Positions 9,521 through 19,420 are shown, counted from the stretch's first letter. The stretch: 64,000 nucleotides of DNA from Selenomonadaceae bacterium (GCA_022773425.1 JALFBM010000027.1:1-64000); one strand, 5' to 3'. The notes: a model not told the origin generated them from the sequence alone. Program-made: numbers and translations.

Positions 9521-10774
9521 TCAGGCGAGCAGCGAGAAGCCACTCTGTACCTTGGCCGGGATTTTTGTGAACAGTTCTTTGCCGCCGCGGACGGAGCGGA
9601 TGACGCCCGCGCGCTGGCGGATGGCCTCGAACGGCGAATCGGCGTCGAGCACGATGAAGTTCGCGGGCTTGCCGGCCTCGATGCCGTACTGGTCGAGAAT
9701 ATGCATCGTGCGCGCGCCGTTGATCGTGATGAGGTCGAGTGCGTGGTCGATTTCGTCGAACGACATCATCTGAGCGATGTGGATGCCGGCGTCAAGCACG
9801 TTCATGAGGTTGCCGTTGCCGAGCGGGTACCACGGATCCGAGATGGAATCCTGTGCAAAGCAGACGTTGATGCCGGCGTCGTGAAGCTCCTTGACGCGCG
9901 TCAGGCCGCGGCGCTTCGGATAGGAGTCCTGACGGCCTTCGAGATAGATGTTTTCGGTCGGGCACGAGATGAAATTGAGCTTTGCGCGCACGAGCGTTTT
10001 CATGAGGCGGAATGCGTAGGCGTTGTTGGCGGAGCCGAAGGAGCAGGTATGGCTGGCCGTCGTGAGCTCGCCGATGCCGGCCTGGTAGGTCAGTGCGGTT
10101 AGCAACTCGAGGAAGCGCGACTGATCGTCGTCGGTCTCGTCGCAGTGCAGGTCGATGAGCTTGTCGTATTTCAGCGCGAGCTCGACCGCCTTGTGTACGG
10201 ACTTCTCGCCGAACTCACGGGCCAGTTCGAAATGGGGGATGGCGCCGACGCAGTCCGCGCCCATGCGCAGCCCCTCCTCAACGAGTTCGTCGCCGCCTTT
10301 GTACGCGTACATGCCCTCCTGCGGGAATGCGACGATCTGGATCGTCACGATATCCTTCAGCTCCTCGCGAAGCTCGAGCAGCGCCGTGAGCGAGGTCTGC
10401 GATGGATCCGTGACATCGGCATGCGTGCGGATGTACTGGACGCCGGCGGTGACTTCCTCGCGGACGGCTTTGCGCGCGCGCTGCTTGATTTCTTCGGTCG
10501 TTGCGTCGGCTTTTGTCTCGCTCCACCGCTGGATGCCTTCAAACAGCGTGCCAGTTTGGTTCGTCGCGCCCTCCTGGCGGGCCGTATAGACATAGTCGAG
10601 GTGGATATGCGGATCGACATAGGGCGGGACCGTCAGCTTCCCGCCGAGGTCGATGACCACTGCGTCCGCTGCTTCGAGATGGGGCGCAATGGCCGCGAAT
10701 TTGTCGTCCTCAACGAGAATATCCTGACATTCGGCCGTATCCTGCAGGCGTGCGTTACGATAAAGCTTTTTCAT
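9521..10774 (-). CDS. codA: Cytosine deaminase / metal-dependent amidohydrolase
   Basis: PPYVDPHIHLDYVYTARQEGATNQTGTLFEGI..., LHCDETDDDQSRFLE, CFAQDSISDPWYPLGNGN. Confidence 0.88.
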   Translation of the reverse strand: MKKLYRNARLQDTAECQDILVEDDKFAAIAPHLEAADAVVIDLGGKLTVPPYVDPHIHLDYVYTARQEGATNQTGTLFEGIQRWSETKADATTEEIKQRARKAVREEVTAGVQYIRTHADVTDPSQTSLTALLELREELKDIVTIQIVAFPQEGMYAYKGGDELVEEGLRMGADCVGAIPHFELAREFGEKSVHKAVELALKYDKLIDLHCDETDDDQSRFLELLTALTYQAGIGELTTASHTCSFGSANNAYAFRLMKTLVRAKLNFISCPTENIYLEGRQDSYPKRRGLTRVKELHDAGINVCFAQDSISDPWYPLGNGNLMNVLDAGIHIAQMMSFDEIDHALDLITINGARTMHILDQYGIEAGKPANFIVLDADSPFEAIRQRAGVIRSVRGGKELFTKIPAKVQSGFSLLA

Positions 10775-10794
10775 GGTAAAACCTCCCGAAATAG

Positions 10795-10831
10795 AAAAAT
10801 TCCGCCCGCTGCCAAAGCAGCGGAGCGGAAC
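10795..10831 (-). terminator. Terminator-like hairpin inside the codA 5' leader (candidate attenuator)
   Basis: Minus strand: gttccgctccgctgc-tttg-gcagcgggcggaattttt, between promoter and ATG. Confidence 0.7.
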
Positions 10832-10872
10832 TTCGTTGTCCAACCGTCTATGATGTTTGTTTTGATGCGTTT

Positions 10873-10901
10873 AGTATAAATCTTTTGTGCATATTTGTCA
10901 A
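10873..10901 (-). promoter_or_regulatory. SigA-type promoter for codA-pucR operon
   Basis: Minus strand TTGACA - 17 nt - TATACT. Confidence 0.75.
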
Positions 10902-11004
10902 ACCCCTCGAATCTGTTCGTTCGTTTTGTTTACAGAAAGCGGGATGACGACGAGAAAACTTGTGCATTTTGTATAGGACTGTTTTACCGTATCTCTTTGG
11001 CGCA

Positions 11005-13113
11005 TCAAAGCGAGAGGTAGCGCCGTTCCTCTTCGACCTCCGGCGGAAGGGCCTCCGGATGCGAGCGTTCGATCTTGCGCACGACGAGGTCGAGGTTGTG
11101 AATCCGGCCGCTCTGTTTGACCGACCACCGCTCCATGAGCTGCCGGTACTGCGGATTCGAGCCGCGAAGCGTCCGGAGGTCTTTGGCGAACGTGCAGTAG
11201 CGGAACAGGATTTCCCGCGCGGGTTTTGTCAGCTTTGGCATGCCGGCGGACTCGTTTTGGATGTATTTCAGATAGTCGCTCATGAAGACTTTTTTGTAGT
11301 CGTTGCGGGCTTTCTGCAGCGAGAGCTTGATATGCTCCTTGGCCTCGCTTGACAGGTAGCCGTCGCGGCGGTAAAAGAGCAGATAGTTCATGTATTCCGC
11401 GGTCAGCGACGGATCCTGGATATCGGCGTAGCGCACGCCCTGAATGCGGCGGCAGAGTTCCCAGCGGAAAATCGCGCACATCTTGATCACGGTTTCGTAC
11501 AGATCCTCGGAATGGAAGATGGAGAGCATCATGTGGGCGGGCGTCGTGCGGCGCGCACCCTCGATCTCCTGCCACATAACCCCGCGGCTGCCGACGTTCG
11601 GCATCAATAGGATATAGGGCTTGACCTCCGTGTGGTAAAAGAAATACGGGATCTTGAACTGCGGCAGCGCGACGCGCGTCTGACGATAGAAGCAGCCGTA
11701 GTCGATGGCGAGCACGCGGTCAAAGGTCTCGCGGACTTTTGCGGGGCTCGCGAGGCTCTTGTCGAGCGGGCGCAAGACGTTCTGCGCGTGGAACACCGGG
11801 ACGAACGAGGACAGGCGGCCGTAAGTGTTCCGGTTGACCAGTTTGAACATATGTTGGATCTCAAACTGCACCATCGCGCGGCGGTCGGTCTGCAGCTCCT
11901 TTTCCTCGTCTGCGGAGATGGTTTTGTTGCGCTTCTCCTCGCGGAGGTGCGACTCCCAGTCGTTGTCGAACTCATCCTTGGACGGGACCGCCGTTCCGCG
12001 GTAAATCCGTGCGAGCCATTCGTAGGCGGAGAGAATCCGGCCCTCGGGATCCTCCTCCCAGTCTAACGCGATGCGGGCGAGCAGGTCTGTATTGCTGCGG
12101 CCGGCGAGCGTCTCGTCGACGAAGCCAAACAGAAAGAACATCCGCACCTCGAGCGGGACGGTCTCCGCGTCCATGCTGCGCCAAAACGCCGATTCGTAGA
12201 TGGCGTAGAAGGTATCGGTGATGCGTCGGCGGAGCAGCCGCATCGCGTCCGATTTCGCGAAGCGGTCTTCGGCCGCCGTATAGGCCTCGATGTCCTTGCG
12301 GAACGCATCGGCGAGCTCCGGGGCGACGCCCGAGAACGCGAGGATCATGTCGAGGGCGTGCGCGATGACCGGCACATCGCCGGAACCGTTGCGCATCTGC
12401 TCTTCGACGCGCGCCTTCGCCTGATAGTACGCGGAGACGAAGGGCGAGACCGCGGTTTTCGTCTGCTCCTGGAACGCGGCATAGGCGGCGAGCTCCTGCC
12501 GGACCTTGGCTTCGAAATGCGAGGCGCGCAGAACCGTGGCAAAACAAAAGCTCAGGTCGAGCGCGTAAAAGGCTTTTTTCAGCTCGCCCTGATGGTCGCA
12601 GGCGGCGCGGCAGAGCGAGGCCTCCCAGCCGGAAGAGAGTCCCGATGGCTCTGGCGCCGAAAGGCACTCGACAACCGGGAAAGACGCGGGGGCCTTCTTG
12701 GCCTTGACGCAGAGAATCGCGTATTCCCGGTACTGTTCGGCGAGCTCCTTGCAGAGCGCGTCCGCGGCGTCGGACGCAGCGGACAGGGCATCGAGCATTG
12801 CCGCTGCGTTCCGCATGCTCGCGGCGGCGATGACCGGCGCGATGGCCGGTGTGTTCGTCACAGCCTCGAAAATATCGTCCTCCGATGCGTAGTCAAAGAC
12901 AACGAGCGTGGAATCGCTGTCTGCCGTATAATCAAAGGCGTAGGTATCTCCTGGCGCATATGAGGCGCCGAGAATGGTACCGCCGCTCAGCCGGATATCC
13001 AGATCATCGCCGTCCTCCATCTGGATGGCCCCGGCGAGCAGGAGCTCCAGCGATTGCACCGGTTCGCCCTTCCGGTGCAGAACTTGTCCCTTTTGTACTG
13101 TAATCTTATCCAC
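11005..13113 (-). CDS. Large protein with N-terminal cyclic-nucleotide-binding (CNB)-like domain, remainder uncharacterised
   Basis: GTG start; VQKGQVLHRKGEPVQSLELLLAGAIQMEDGDDLDIRLSGGTILGA... resembles CNB/Crp fold; about 550 aa of unassigned sequence. Confidence 0.7.
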   Translation of the reverse strand: MDKITVQKGQVLHRKGEPVQSLELLLAGAIQMEDGDDLDIRLSGGTILGASYAPGDTYAFDYTADSDSTLVVFDYASEDDIFEAVTNTPAIAPVIAAASMRNAAAMLDALSAASDAADALCKELAEQYREYAILCVKAKKAPASFPVVECLSAPEPSGLSSGWEASLCRAACDHQGELKKAFYALDLSFCFATVLRASHFEAKVRQELAAYAAFQEQTKTAVSPFVSAYYQAKARVEEQMRNGSGDVPVIAHALDMILAFSGVAPELADAFRKDIEAYTAAEDRFAKSDAMRLLRRRITDTFYAIYESAFWRSMDAETVPLEVRMFFLFGFVDETLAGRSNTDLLARIALDWEEDPEGRILSAYEWLARIYRGTAVPSKDEFDNDWESHLREEKRNKTISADEEKELQTDRRAMVQFEIQHMFKLVNRNTYGRLSSFVPVFHAQNVLRPLDKSLASPAKVRETFDRVLAIDYGCFYRQTRVALPQFKIPYFFYHTEVKPYILLMPNVGSRGVMWQEIEGARRTTPAHMMLSIFHSEDLYETVIKMCAIFRWELCRRIQGVRYADIQDPSLTAEYMNYLLFYRRDGYLSSEAKEHIKLSLQKARNDYKKVFMSDYLKYIQNESAGMPKLTKPAREILFRYCTFAKDLRTLRGSNPQYRQLMERWSVKQSGRIHNLDLVVRKIERSHPEALPPEVEEERRYLSL

Positions 13114-13428
13114 AGTAATCCTCCCGTGCGGCTTGTTCCCTGTACTTCCTTTCCTATTTTACTGGAAAGCGCTGCGCTTGACAAGCGGCCGGGACGTTTT
13201 TTCAGGCAGGGTAGGTACAGAGTCCCACCTATCGAGAAATTATGAAAATGCCGCTTCGCCTTCGCACGGAAATCCACGATTCCATTTCGTTTTCATGGCA
13301 CACTTTCCTCCGGAAAAATTGCTTTTTCTAGAAGAAAGTGCATAGGAGGCGTCGAATAGGCATAGAGAAAGGGTTCGATACGGCGGCTTGCTTTGCAGAA
13401 AAGCGCGCTGTGCCGTTAGGAAAATACG

Positions 13429-13596
13429 GACAATGCGGTCACGTCGATGCAGGCGGGCTCGACGCAGGTGGCAGACGGTACGGCGGCCACCGAGGAGCAG
13501 AGTGCTTCGACCGAGGAGATCGCTTCGGCCTCGCAGTCCCTCGCTCAGATGGCGACGGATCTGCAGGAGGGCACGAGCCATTTCAAGCTCAGTTGA
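13429..13596 (+). pseudogene. C-terminal remnant of a methyl-accepting chemotaxis protein
   Basis: Frame reads DNAVTSMQAGSTQVADGTAATEEQSASTEEIASASQSLAQMATDLQEGTSHFKLS*; MCP signalling-domain tail; in-frame stop at 13417-13419 just upstream. Confidence 0.8.
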
Positions 13597-13750
13597 GTTT
13601 GCAGATATCACAAAGTCGCAGTACGAGCCAGGTTTTCGCTTGTGCTGCGGCTTTTTTTGCAAAAAAAAGAAAAACTTTTGTTTCTGCCAGCAGGAGAAAT
13701 CCCTTTCGTGTGGAAGTATGTTCTTGAACAAAACGACGGGAGGGATGGAC

Positions 13751-14326
13751 ATGCCGATGATGAAACGGTCACTAATTATCCTGCTGGTGCTGCTGGCGGC
13801 GGTGGCGTTCGGAACCATTTGGGGACTTACGCGGAGCGGGGATGGCGTCGAGCTGACAGAGAGCAGCCGGGAGACGGTGCAGCCCGCGCAGGAGAGCGTG
13901 ATGGTCTACGTGACGGGTGCCGTGAACAATCCAGGCCTGGTTACGCTGGGGGCGGATGCGCGCGTCGCTGATGCGGTGCGCGCCTGCGGCGGGCTTTTGC
14001 CGACCGCGGATGCTGAGCACATCAACATGGCGCAGGAGATCAAGGATGGCCAGCAGATCAAGGTGCCGGAGAAGCAGGGCTTGGCGCAGAAGGAGGGAAA
14101 GGCACAGGCGGACGGGAAGGCCGGGGCGCAGGGCGGACGCATTAACATCAACACGGCGGACGAGAAGGAACTCGACAGTCTGCCTGGCGTCGGCCCGTCG
14201 ACGGCAAAGCGCATCATCGAATACCGCGAAACGGAGGGGAACTTCCAAAAGCCGGAGGACATCAAGAAGGTCAAGGGCATCGGGGACGGCAAGTACAACA
14301 AGCTAAAGGATAAGATCTGCGTATGA
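13751..14326 (+). CDS. comEA: ComEA family DNA-uptake protein (SLBB + HhH)
   Basis: VMVYVTGAVNNPGLVTL...GRININTADEKELDSLPGVGPSTAKRIIEYRE. Confidence 0.93.
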   Translation: MPMMKRSLIILLVLLAAVAFGTIWGLTRSGDGVELTESSRETVQPAQESVMVYVTGAVNNPGLVTLGADARVADAVRACGGLLPTADAEHINMAQEIKDGQQIKVPEKQGLAQKEGKAQADGKAGAQGGRININTADEKELDSLPGVGPSTAKRIIEYRETEGNFQKPEDIKKVKGIGDGKYNKLKDKICV

Positions 14327-16788
14327 GCGGCGAGGAGAACCGTTCCTGGGCGAGATGGGGCCAGGACACGTACCTGCTTTTCCTGCTTTTCGCGCTCTGC
14401 GCCGGCATTGCGGCCGGATATGTCCTGCCGTTCCTCCCCTTTGGCGGACAGGTGCTTTGCGTCGCCCTGCTCGCCGTGATTGCCGCGGTCGGCGTTTTCC
14501 GCGGCCGTGCCTGGACGGGGATTCTCCTTCTCCTGCTCGCGTTCGCCGTCGGCATTTTCCGCATGCAGGCGGTCTGGCAACTGCCGGAAACGGATATCTC
14601 GCATTTCGCGAAACAGGAAGTGCGTGTCAAAGGGACACTGACGGAGGAACCCCGCCGGACCCTCGATGCACGCGGACAAGAACGCGTACGCTACACGGTC
14701 GAGGCCCAAAAGGTGCGAACTGGCGGCGTGGAGCAGAAGGCAGGCGGCGGCCTCTACGTCTACGCCGCTGCGCCAAAGGACGGCGCCCTGCCGCAGATCG
14801 GCGATACGGTAACCGCGCGCGGGAAAATCCGCACGCCACACGGGTATCTCAATCCTGGTCAGATCGATACGGAGCTGTTGCTGCGCGCGGACGGCATCAC
14901 GGCGTCGCTCGCCGCGGGGAAAGCCGGGGCGACGTTCGAACAGAACACAAATCCGACGGCTTACCAGCGTCTGCAGCGCGTACTGTCTCAGGTGCGGCAG
15001 CATTATCGGGACCGTATGGGCGAGGTCATGCCCAAGGAGGACGCGGCGGTCCTGTTCGCGATGCTGTTCGGCGGCTACGACGGCATCAAACCGGAGGTCG
15101 TCGAAGACTTTACGACGACGGGGATCGTGCATATCCTGTCGGTATCCGGCTCGCATATCAGTCTGCTCGCGGCCGCGACGGCATGGCTCGCCCTGCTGCT
15201 TCATCTGCCGCGAAAGGCGACGGGGGCGCTCGCCGTGCTTTTTATCGCGCTTTACGCGATGCTCGCGGGTTGCGTGCCGCCCGTGCTACGCGCGGCTATC
15301 ATGGGCTCGCTTGCGTTTCTCGCGGCGGTGCTGGGCCGCGAACGCGACGCGCGGCGCCTGTTGCTACTCTCAGGGCTTATGATGCTGCTGGTTTCGCCGC
15401 TGCTGCTCTTTCATATCAGCTTTGAGCTTTCGTTTGCCGCGACGGCAGGTTTGCTGTATCTCGCGCCCGCGTGGGGAAAAGGTATGGTGAGACGCGGGAT
15501 CCCGCGCGCTCTCGCGGGGAGCCTCTCGATCACGCTCGCGGCGCAGATGGCCACGCTCCCTCTGCTCGCCTGGTACTTCCATCAGGTCTCGCTTTCGTCG
15601 CTGCTTGCGAACCTGTTTGTCGTGCCGATTCTTGAGGGCATCATCGTGGTCTGCCTCGCGGCGGGGCTGATTGCCTTCGTCCTGCCCTTTTTCGGCAAGG
15701 GAATTTTCCTGCTCAGCAGCCTGGCGTTTGGTCTTGCGGAGGAGCTGACGCATCTTTTCGCGCAGATGCCGGGGAGTCAGGTCTGGGTTCCCGTGCTGCC
15801 CCTGCCGCTTTGTGCGGTCTTTTACGCTGTGCTTGCCCTTTCGGCTCTTTCGGAAGAGGAACGCGGCCGCCTTTGGCAGCTGGCAGGAAAATGGGGTCGA
15901 AAAAAAGAAAAGTTATGGAAGGGACTCGGCGCAGGAATGGCATGCGTCACCGTGCTCTTTGCGGCGGCTAGCCTGTTTCGCCCGGCTGAGCTCACGGTAC
16001 ACTTCCTCGACGTCGGGCAGGGCGATGCCGCGCTGGTCGTGACGCCACACGGGCATGCGTTCCTGTTCGATACGGGCGGTGTGCGCGAGGGGCGCTTTGA
16101 TGTCGGCAGCCGCGTCGATGTACCCTATCTGCTGCATTATGGCATCCGGCGGGTGGACGCCGTATTCTTGACGCATGCGCACGAGGATCATGCGGCGGGC
16201 TGCGGCGGGATTCTCGCGAAGCTGCCGGTCGGCGCGGTCTACACGGCGGGCGAGGGCGTGCAGGCGTACGCGCGCAGCATGCGCCTGGGCGACGCGAGCC
16301 CGTTCCTGCTGAAATTCCATCCGGCGCAGCAGGGACAGAAGCTGTCCGTGGACGGCGTGACCATCGAGGTACTCTACGCGCCCCAGCCCAGCGGGACGGC
16401 GAGTGGCGGCGGAAACGAGTTTTCCAATGTCTATCGTGTGAGCTATGGGGCGGCGTCGTTCCTGTTCACGGGGGACCTCGTGGCGGGGCAGGAGCAACGC
16501 CTGCTCGAGGAGAGCATTTCCCCGAAAGCGACGGTCCTGAAAGTCGGCCATCACGGGTCGGATACCTCCTCGTCGGCTGCCTTCCTGAGGGCCGTATCGC
16601 CGCAGGCGGCGGTGATCTGCGTCGGCCGGGATAATTCGTTCGGGCACCCGAAGCCGGTGATCCTCGAGCGTTTGCGCGAGGCGCATATCCCGTACTATCG
16701 GACGGATGAGGATGGCGCTGTCGTATTTCACACGGATGGAAAAAGGCTCTGGCAGGAGACTTATACGGGGAGAGAAGCGGAAGAATGA
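14323..16788 (+). CDS. comEC: DNA internalization-related competence protein ComEC/Rec2
   Basis: TTGIVHILSVSGSHISLLAA competence domain, C-terminal metallo-beta-lactamase VHFLDVGQGDAALV...LTHAHEDHAAG. Confidence 0.95.
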   Translation: MSGEENRSWARWGQDTYLLFLLFALCAGIAAGYVLPFLPFGGQVLCVALLAVIAAVGVFRGRAWTGILLLLLAFAVGIFRMQAVWQLPETDISHFAKQEVRVKGTLTEEPRRTLDARGQERVRYTVEAQKVRTGGVEQKAGGGLYVYAAAPKDGALPQIGDTVTARGKIRTPHGYLNPGQIDTELLLRADGITASLAAGKAGATFEQNTNPTAYQRLQRVLSQVRQHYRDRMGEVMPKEDAAVLFAMLFGGYDGIKPEVVEDFTTTGIVHILSVSGSHISLLAAATAWLALLLHLPRKATGALAVLFIALYAMLAGCVPPVLRAAIMGSLAFLAAVLGRERDARRLLLLSGLMMLLVSPLLLFHISFELSFAATAGLLYLAPAWGKGMVRRGIPRALAGSLSITLAAQMATLPLLAWYFHQVSLSSLLANLFVVPILEGIIVVCLAAGLIAFVLPFFGKGIFLLSSLAFGLAEELTHLFAQMPGSQVWVPVLPLPLCAVFYAVLALSALSEEERGRLWQLAGKWGRKKEKLWKGLGAGMACVTVLFAAASLFRPAELTVHFLDVGQGDAALVVTPHGHAFLFDTGGVREGRFDVGSRVDVPYLLHYGIRRVDAVFLTHAHEDHAAGCGGILAKLPVGAVYTAGEGVQAYARSMRLGDASPFLLKFHPAQQGQKLSVDGVTIEVLYAPQPSGTASGGGNEFSNVYRVSYGAASFLFTGDLVAGQEQRLLEESISPKATVLKVGHHGSDTSSSAAFLRAVSPQAAVICVGRDNSFGHPKPVILERLREAHIPYYRTDEDGAVVFHTDGKRLWQETYTGREAEE

Positions 16789-19403
16789 GCAAAAGAAACG
16801 ATGCCGGGAATCCGGCCATGCAGCTAAATCGCAGACAGCAAAGCGTCGTGGATACGCTTGACGAGAACATCCTGCTACTGGCAGCGGCGGGGACGGGGAA
16901 GACGAATGCCATGGCGTGCCGCATCGCGCATATCCTGTCTCGCGCTCTCGCGGAGCCGGAGGAGATCCTATGCCTGACCTTTACGAACAAGGCATGCCGG
17001 GAGATGCGCAGCCGTCTCGAATCCATCGTCGGTGACGCGGCGGACCGCGTGATCACGCGGACGTTTCACGGCCTCTGCTACGATATTGTCAAGGCGGAGA
17101 CAAAAAAGCATTCGGATCTTTTTGCGGACTTCACGATATTTGATGAAGTGGACTGCCGCAGTATTCTGCGGGAAATTTTTCAGCAGCGCGGGGAGACCTG
17201 GCCGGTCCAGGCGGTACAAAATCTGATCGGCATGATGAAGCTGGCGCGCGGGGAAGCGCTGCTGTCTGGCGACAGGCCGTCTGATTATGCGGAAATCCTG
17301 CACGAGCTCCTGGAGGAGCGGCCGCAGGAGTTGCAGAAGCGGTGCCTCGATGGAACATGGCGCTACAACGAGGCTATGTATCAAGGGTGGCGGAAATACG
17401 GCGCGCAGATCGCAGCGCTCTACGATCAGCGGCTGCACGATGTGCACGGGCTGGATTTTGACGACCTGCTCGTCGAGGCGGGGCGGCTGCTCTCGCGGCC
17501 GGAAATCGCGGCGTACTGGGCGCAGCGGTTCCGCTTCATTCACATCGATGAGGTCCAGGATACGAGCGCCTTTGAGTACGCGGTGCTCGAGAAGCTTTTT
17601 GGTGCGAGCCGTCTGATGCTCGCCGGCGATTTCTTCCAGACCATTTACGCGTGGCGCGGATCCCGCCCGGAAATCGTGCTCGGCGCGTATCGGGAAAAGT
17701 ATCACCCGACAACTATCGTGTTCCGTGAGAATTATCGATCGACCCAGATCCTGCTCGACGCGTCGTTTGGCTGCCTGCAGAGCCTTTTCCCCGAACGCGT
17801 CGCGGCGGTCTACCCGGATGGGCTCGAGGCGGAAAGCGAGGAGGCCGGCGTGCCGATCCTGCTAAAGGGCGCGCTCGATTTCGCCGAGGAAGCGCAGTGG
17901 ATTTACGATACGATCGCGCAGCTCCCGGCGAAGGATTATGCGAAAATCTGCATCCTGACGCGGAATAACCGTTACAACAAGGCGCTTTCCCAGCAGTTCC
18001 GCTACCTCGGCCGGGACGTGCCGGCCGAGGAGCGCATCCCGTTCATGCTGATCGACGACCAAAAGTTTTTCCGGCGGCAGGAGATCAAGGATGCGCTCGC
18101 CTTCTTGCGCTTGCTCGTAAGTCCGCATGACGTGACGAGCTTCATGCGGATCCTGCACCGGTTTGGCGGTGGGATCGGCCCTGCGCTGATTCACCGCATT
18201 TCTTCGCCGCCTTACCGCGAGGCGGGCATCCGGCTGACAGACTATCTGGACCCCGTGGCGCGGCAGACCGGGGATCCCTATTCGGCGCTGCTCGAGGCGC
18301 TCCGGGCGGAACAGGTCGTCGTCTTCGATGTCGAGGCGACGGGCGTTGATCCGACACGCGATGAGATCATCCAGATCGCAGGCATCCGCCTTGACGCAGA
18401 GGGGCACGTAAAAAAGACCTTCAAGCGGCTGCTGCATCCGGCGCGTCCGGTCGGTGATTCCGTGAAGGTACACAAGCTCACGGACGCGTTTCTCGCGGAG
18501 CATGGCGAGAAACCGGAGAAAGTCTTGAAGGATTTTTGCGCTTTCGTTCGCGGCAGCATGGTTGTCGGGCACAACGTCACCTACGATATCGGCATTTTGC
18601 AGAGCCAGCTCGCGCGGCTCGGTCTGCCGCCGGCCGATTTCCTCGGTTTCTACGATACGCTCGATATCTTCCGGCGGTTCTATCCGAATCTGCCCAACCA
18701 CCGTCTCGAGACCATCGGCGCTTACTGCCAGGTCAAGCACGCGTCGAGCCACGACGCGATGGACGATATCCTCGCGACGGCGGAGATCCTGCTCTATGCC
18801 GTGAAGCGGAATATCGCGCCGCGGGCGGCCGATCGCCGACAGTTTATGCAAGAGGATCTGCCAAAATTCGCGGGACTCGCGGCGATGATGGATGGGTTTC
18901 GCGAGCAGGCGGGGATTGTGCGCCCGTGGCAGCTGCTCGGGCAGATTGTCGTCGAGGCCGGTATCGACGCGTATTACCGGAAACGACATGAGGAAGAACG
19001 GATTGAGAATCTGCGCGAACTGTTTCGCCAGGCAAGGGATACCGACGACCCGGCCATCCGGCCGCTCGATGCGGTCTTCAGGTTTCTGCGCTATACAACG
19101 CTTTCGAGTACGGAGCTCGACGCGCTGACGAAAAAGACGCAGATCCCGATTATCACGGTGCATCAGGCCAAGGGCACGGAATTTGATTATGTGTTCCTCG
19201 CGGGGCTGCAGGAGGGGACCTTTCCGGGTTTCCAAGCCATGCAGTCGGGCTGCCTCGACGAGGAAAAGCGCCTGTTCTACGTCGCGGTCACACGGGCGCG
19301 CAAACGGCTTTTTCTGTCGTGGAGCCAGCGTGTAAACAGCCACTACCAGCATATGAGCCCATTTATCCACGCGATACCGGCACGCTATCTGCGCAATGTC
19401 TGA
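16785..19403 (+). CDS. UvrD/Rep-family helicase with internal DEDD 3'-5' exonuclease (DnaQ-like) domain
   Basis: Walker A AAAGTGKTNAMACRIAHIL; FIHIDEVQDTSAFEY; inserted VVVFDVEATGVDPTRDEIIQIAGIRLD...VVGHNVTYDIGILQSQL...SSHDAMDDILATAEIL; TVHQAKGTEFDYVFL. Confidence 0.92.
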   Translation: MSKRNDAGNPAMQLNRRQQSVVDTLDENILLLAAAGTGKTNAMACRIAHILSRALAEPEEILCLTFTNKACREMRSRLESIVGDAADRVITRTFHGLCYDIVKAETKKHSDLFADFTIFDEVDCRSILREIFQQRGETWPVQAVQNLIGMMKLARGEALLSGDRPSDYAEILHELLEERPQELQKRCLDGTWRYNEAMYQGWRKYGAQIAALYDQRLHDVHGLDFDDLLVEAGRLLSRPEIAAYWAQRFRFIHIDEVQDTSAFEYAVLEKLFGASRLMLAGDFFQTIYAWRGSRPEIVLGAYREKYHPTTIVFRENYRSTQILLDASFGCLQSLFPERVAAVYPDGLEAESEEAGVPILLKGALDFAEEAQWIYDTIAQLPAKDYAKICILTRNNRYNKALSQQFRYLGRDVPAEERIPFMLIDDQKFFRRQEIKDALAFLRLLVSPHDVTSFMRILHRFGGGIGPALIHRISSPPYREAGIRLTDYLDPVARQTGDPYSALLEALRAEQVVVFDVEATGVDPTRDEIIQIAGIRLDAEGHVKKTFKRLLHPARPVGDSVKVHKLTDAFLAEHGEKPEKVLKDFCAFVRGSMVVGHNVTYDIGILQSQLARLGLPPADFLGFYDTLDIFRRFYPNLPNHRLETIGAYCQVKHASSHDAMDDILATAEILLYAVKRNIAPRAADRRQFMQEDLPKFAGLAAMMDGFREQAGIVRPWQLLGQIVVEAGIDAYYRKRHEEERIENLRELFRQARDTDDPAIRPLDAVFRFLRYTTLSSTELDALTKKTQIPIITVHQAKGTEFDYVFLAGLQEGTFPGFQAMQSGCLDEEKRLFYVAVTRARKRLFLSWSQRVNSHYQHMSPFIHAIPARYLRNV

Positions 19404-19420
19404 GAATATGGTATACTAAA

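Noticed and set aside
13240-13818. 192-aa minus-strand ORF overlapping the MCP stub and comEA start
   Set aside because: Antisense to the recognisable MCP tail; no conserved motif. A short MKTKWNRGFPCEGEAAFS peptide at its end has a plausible RBS, but evidence is too weak to call.
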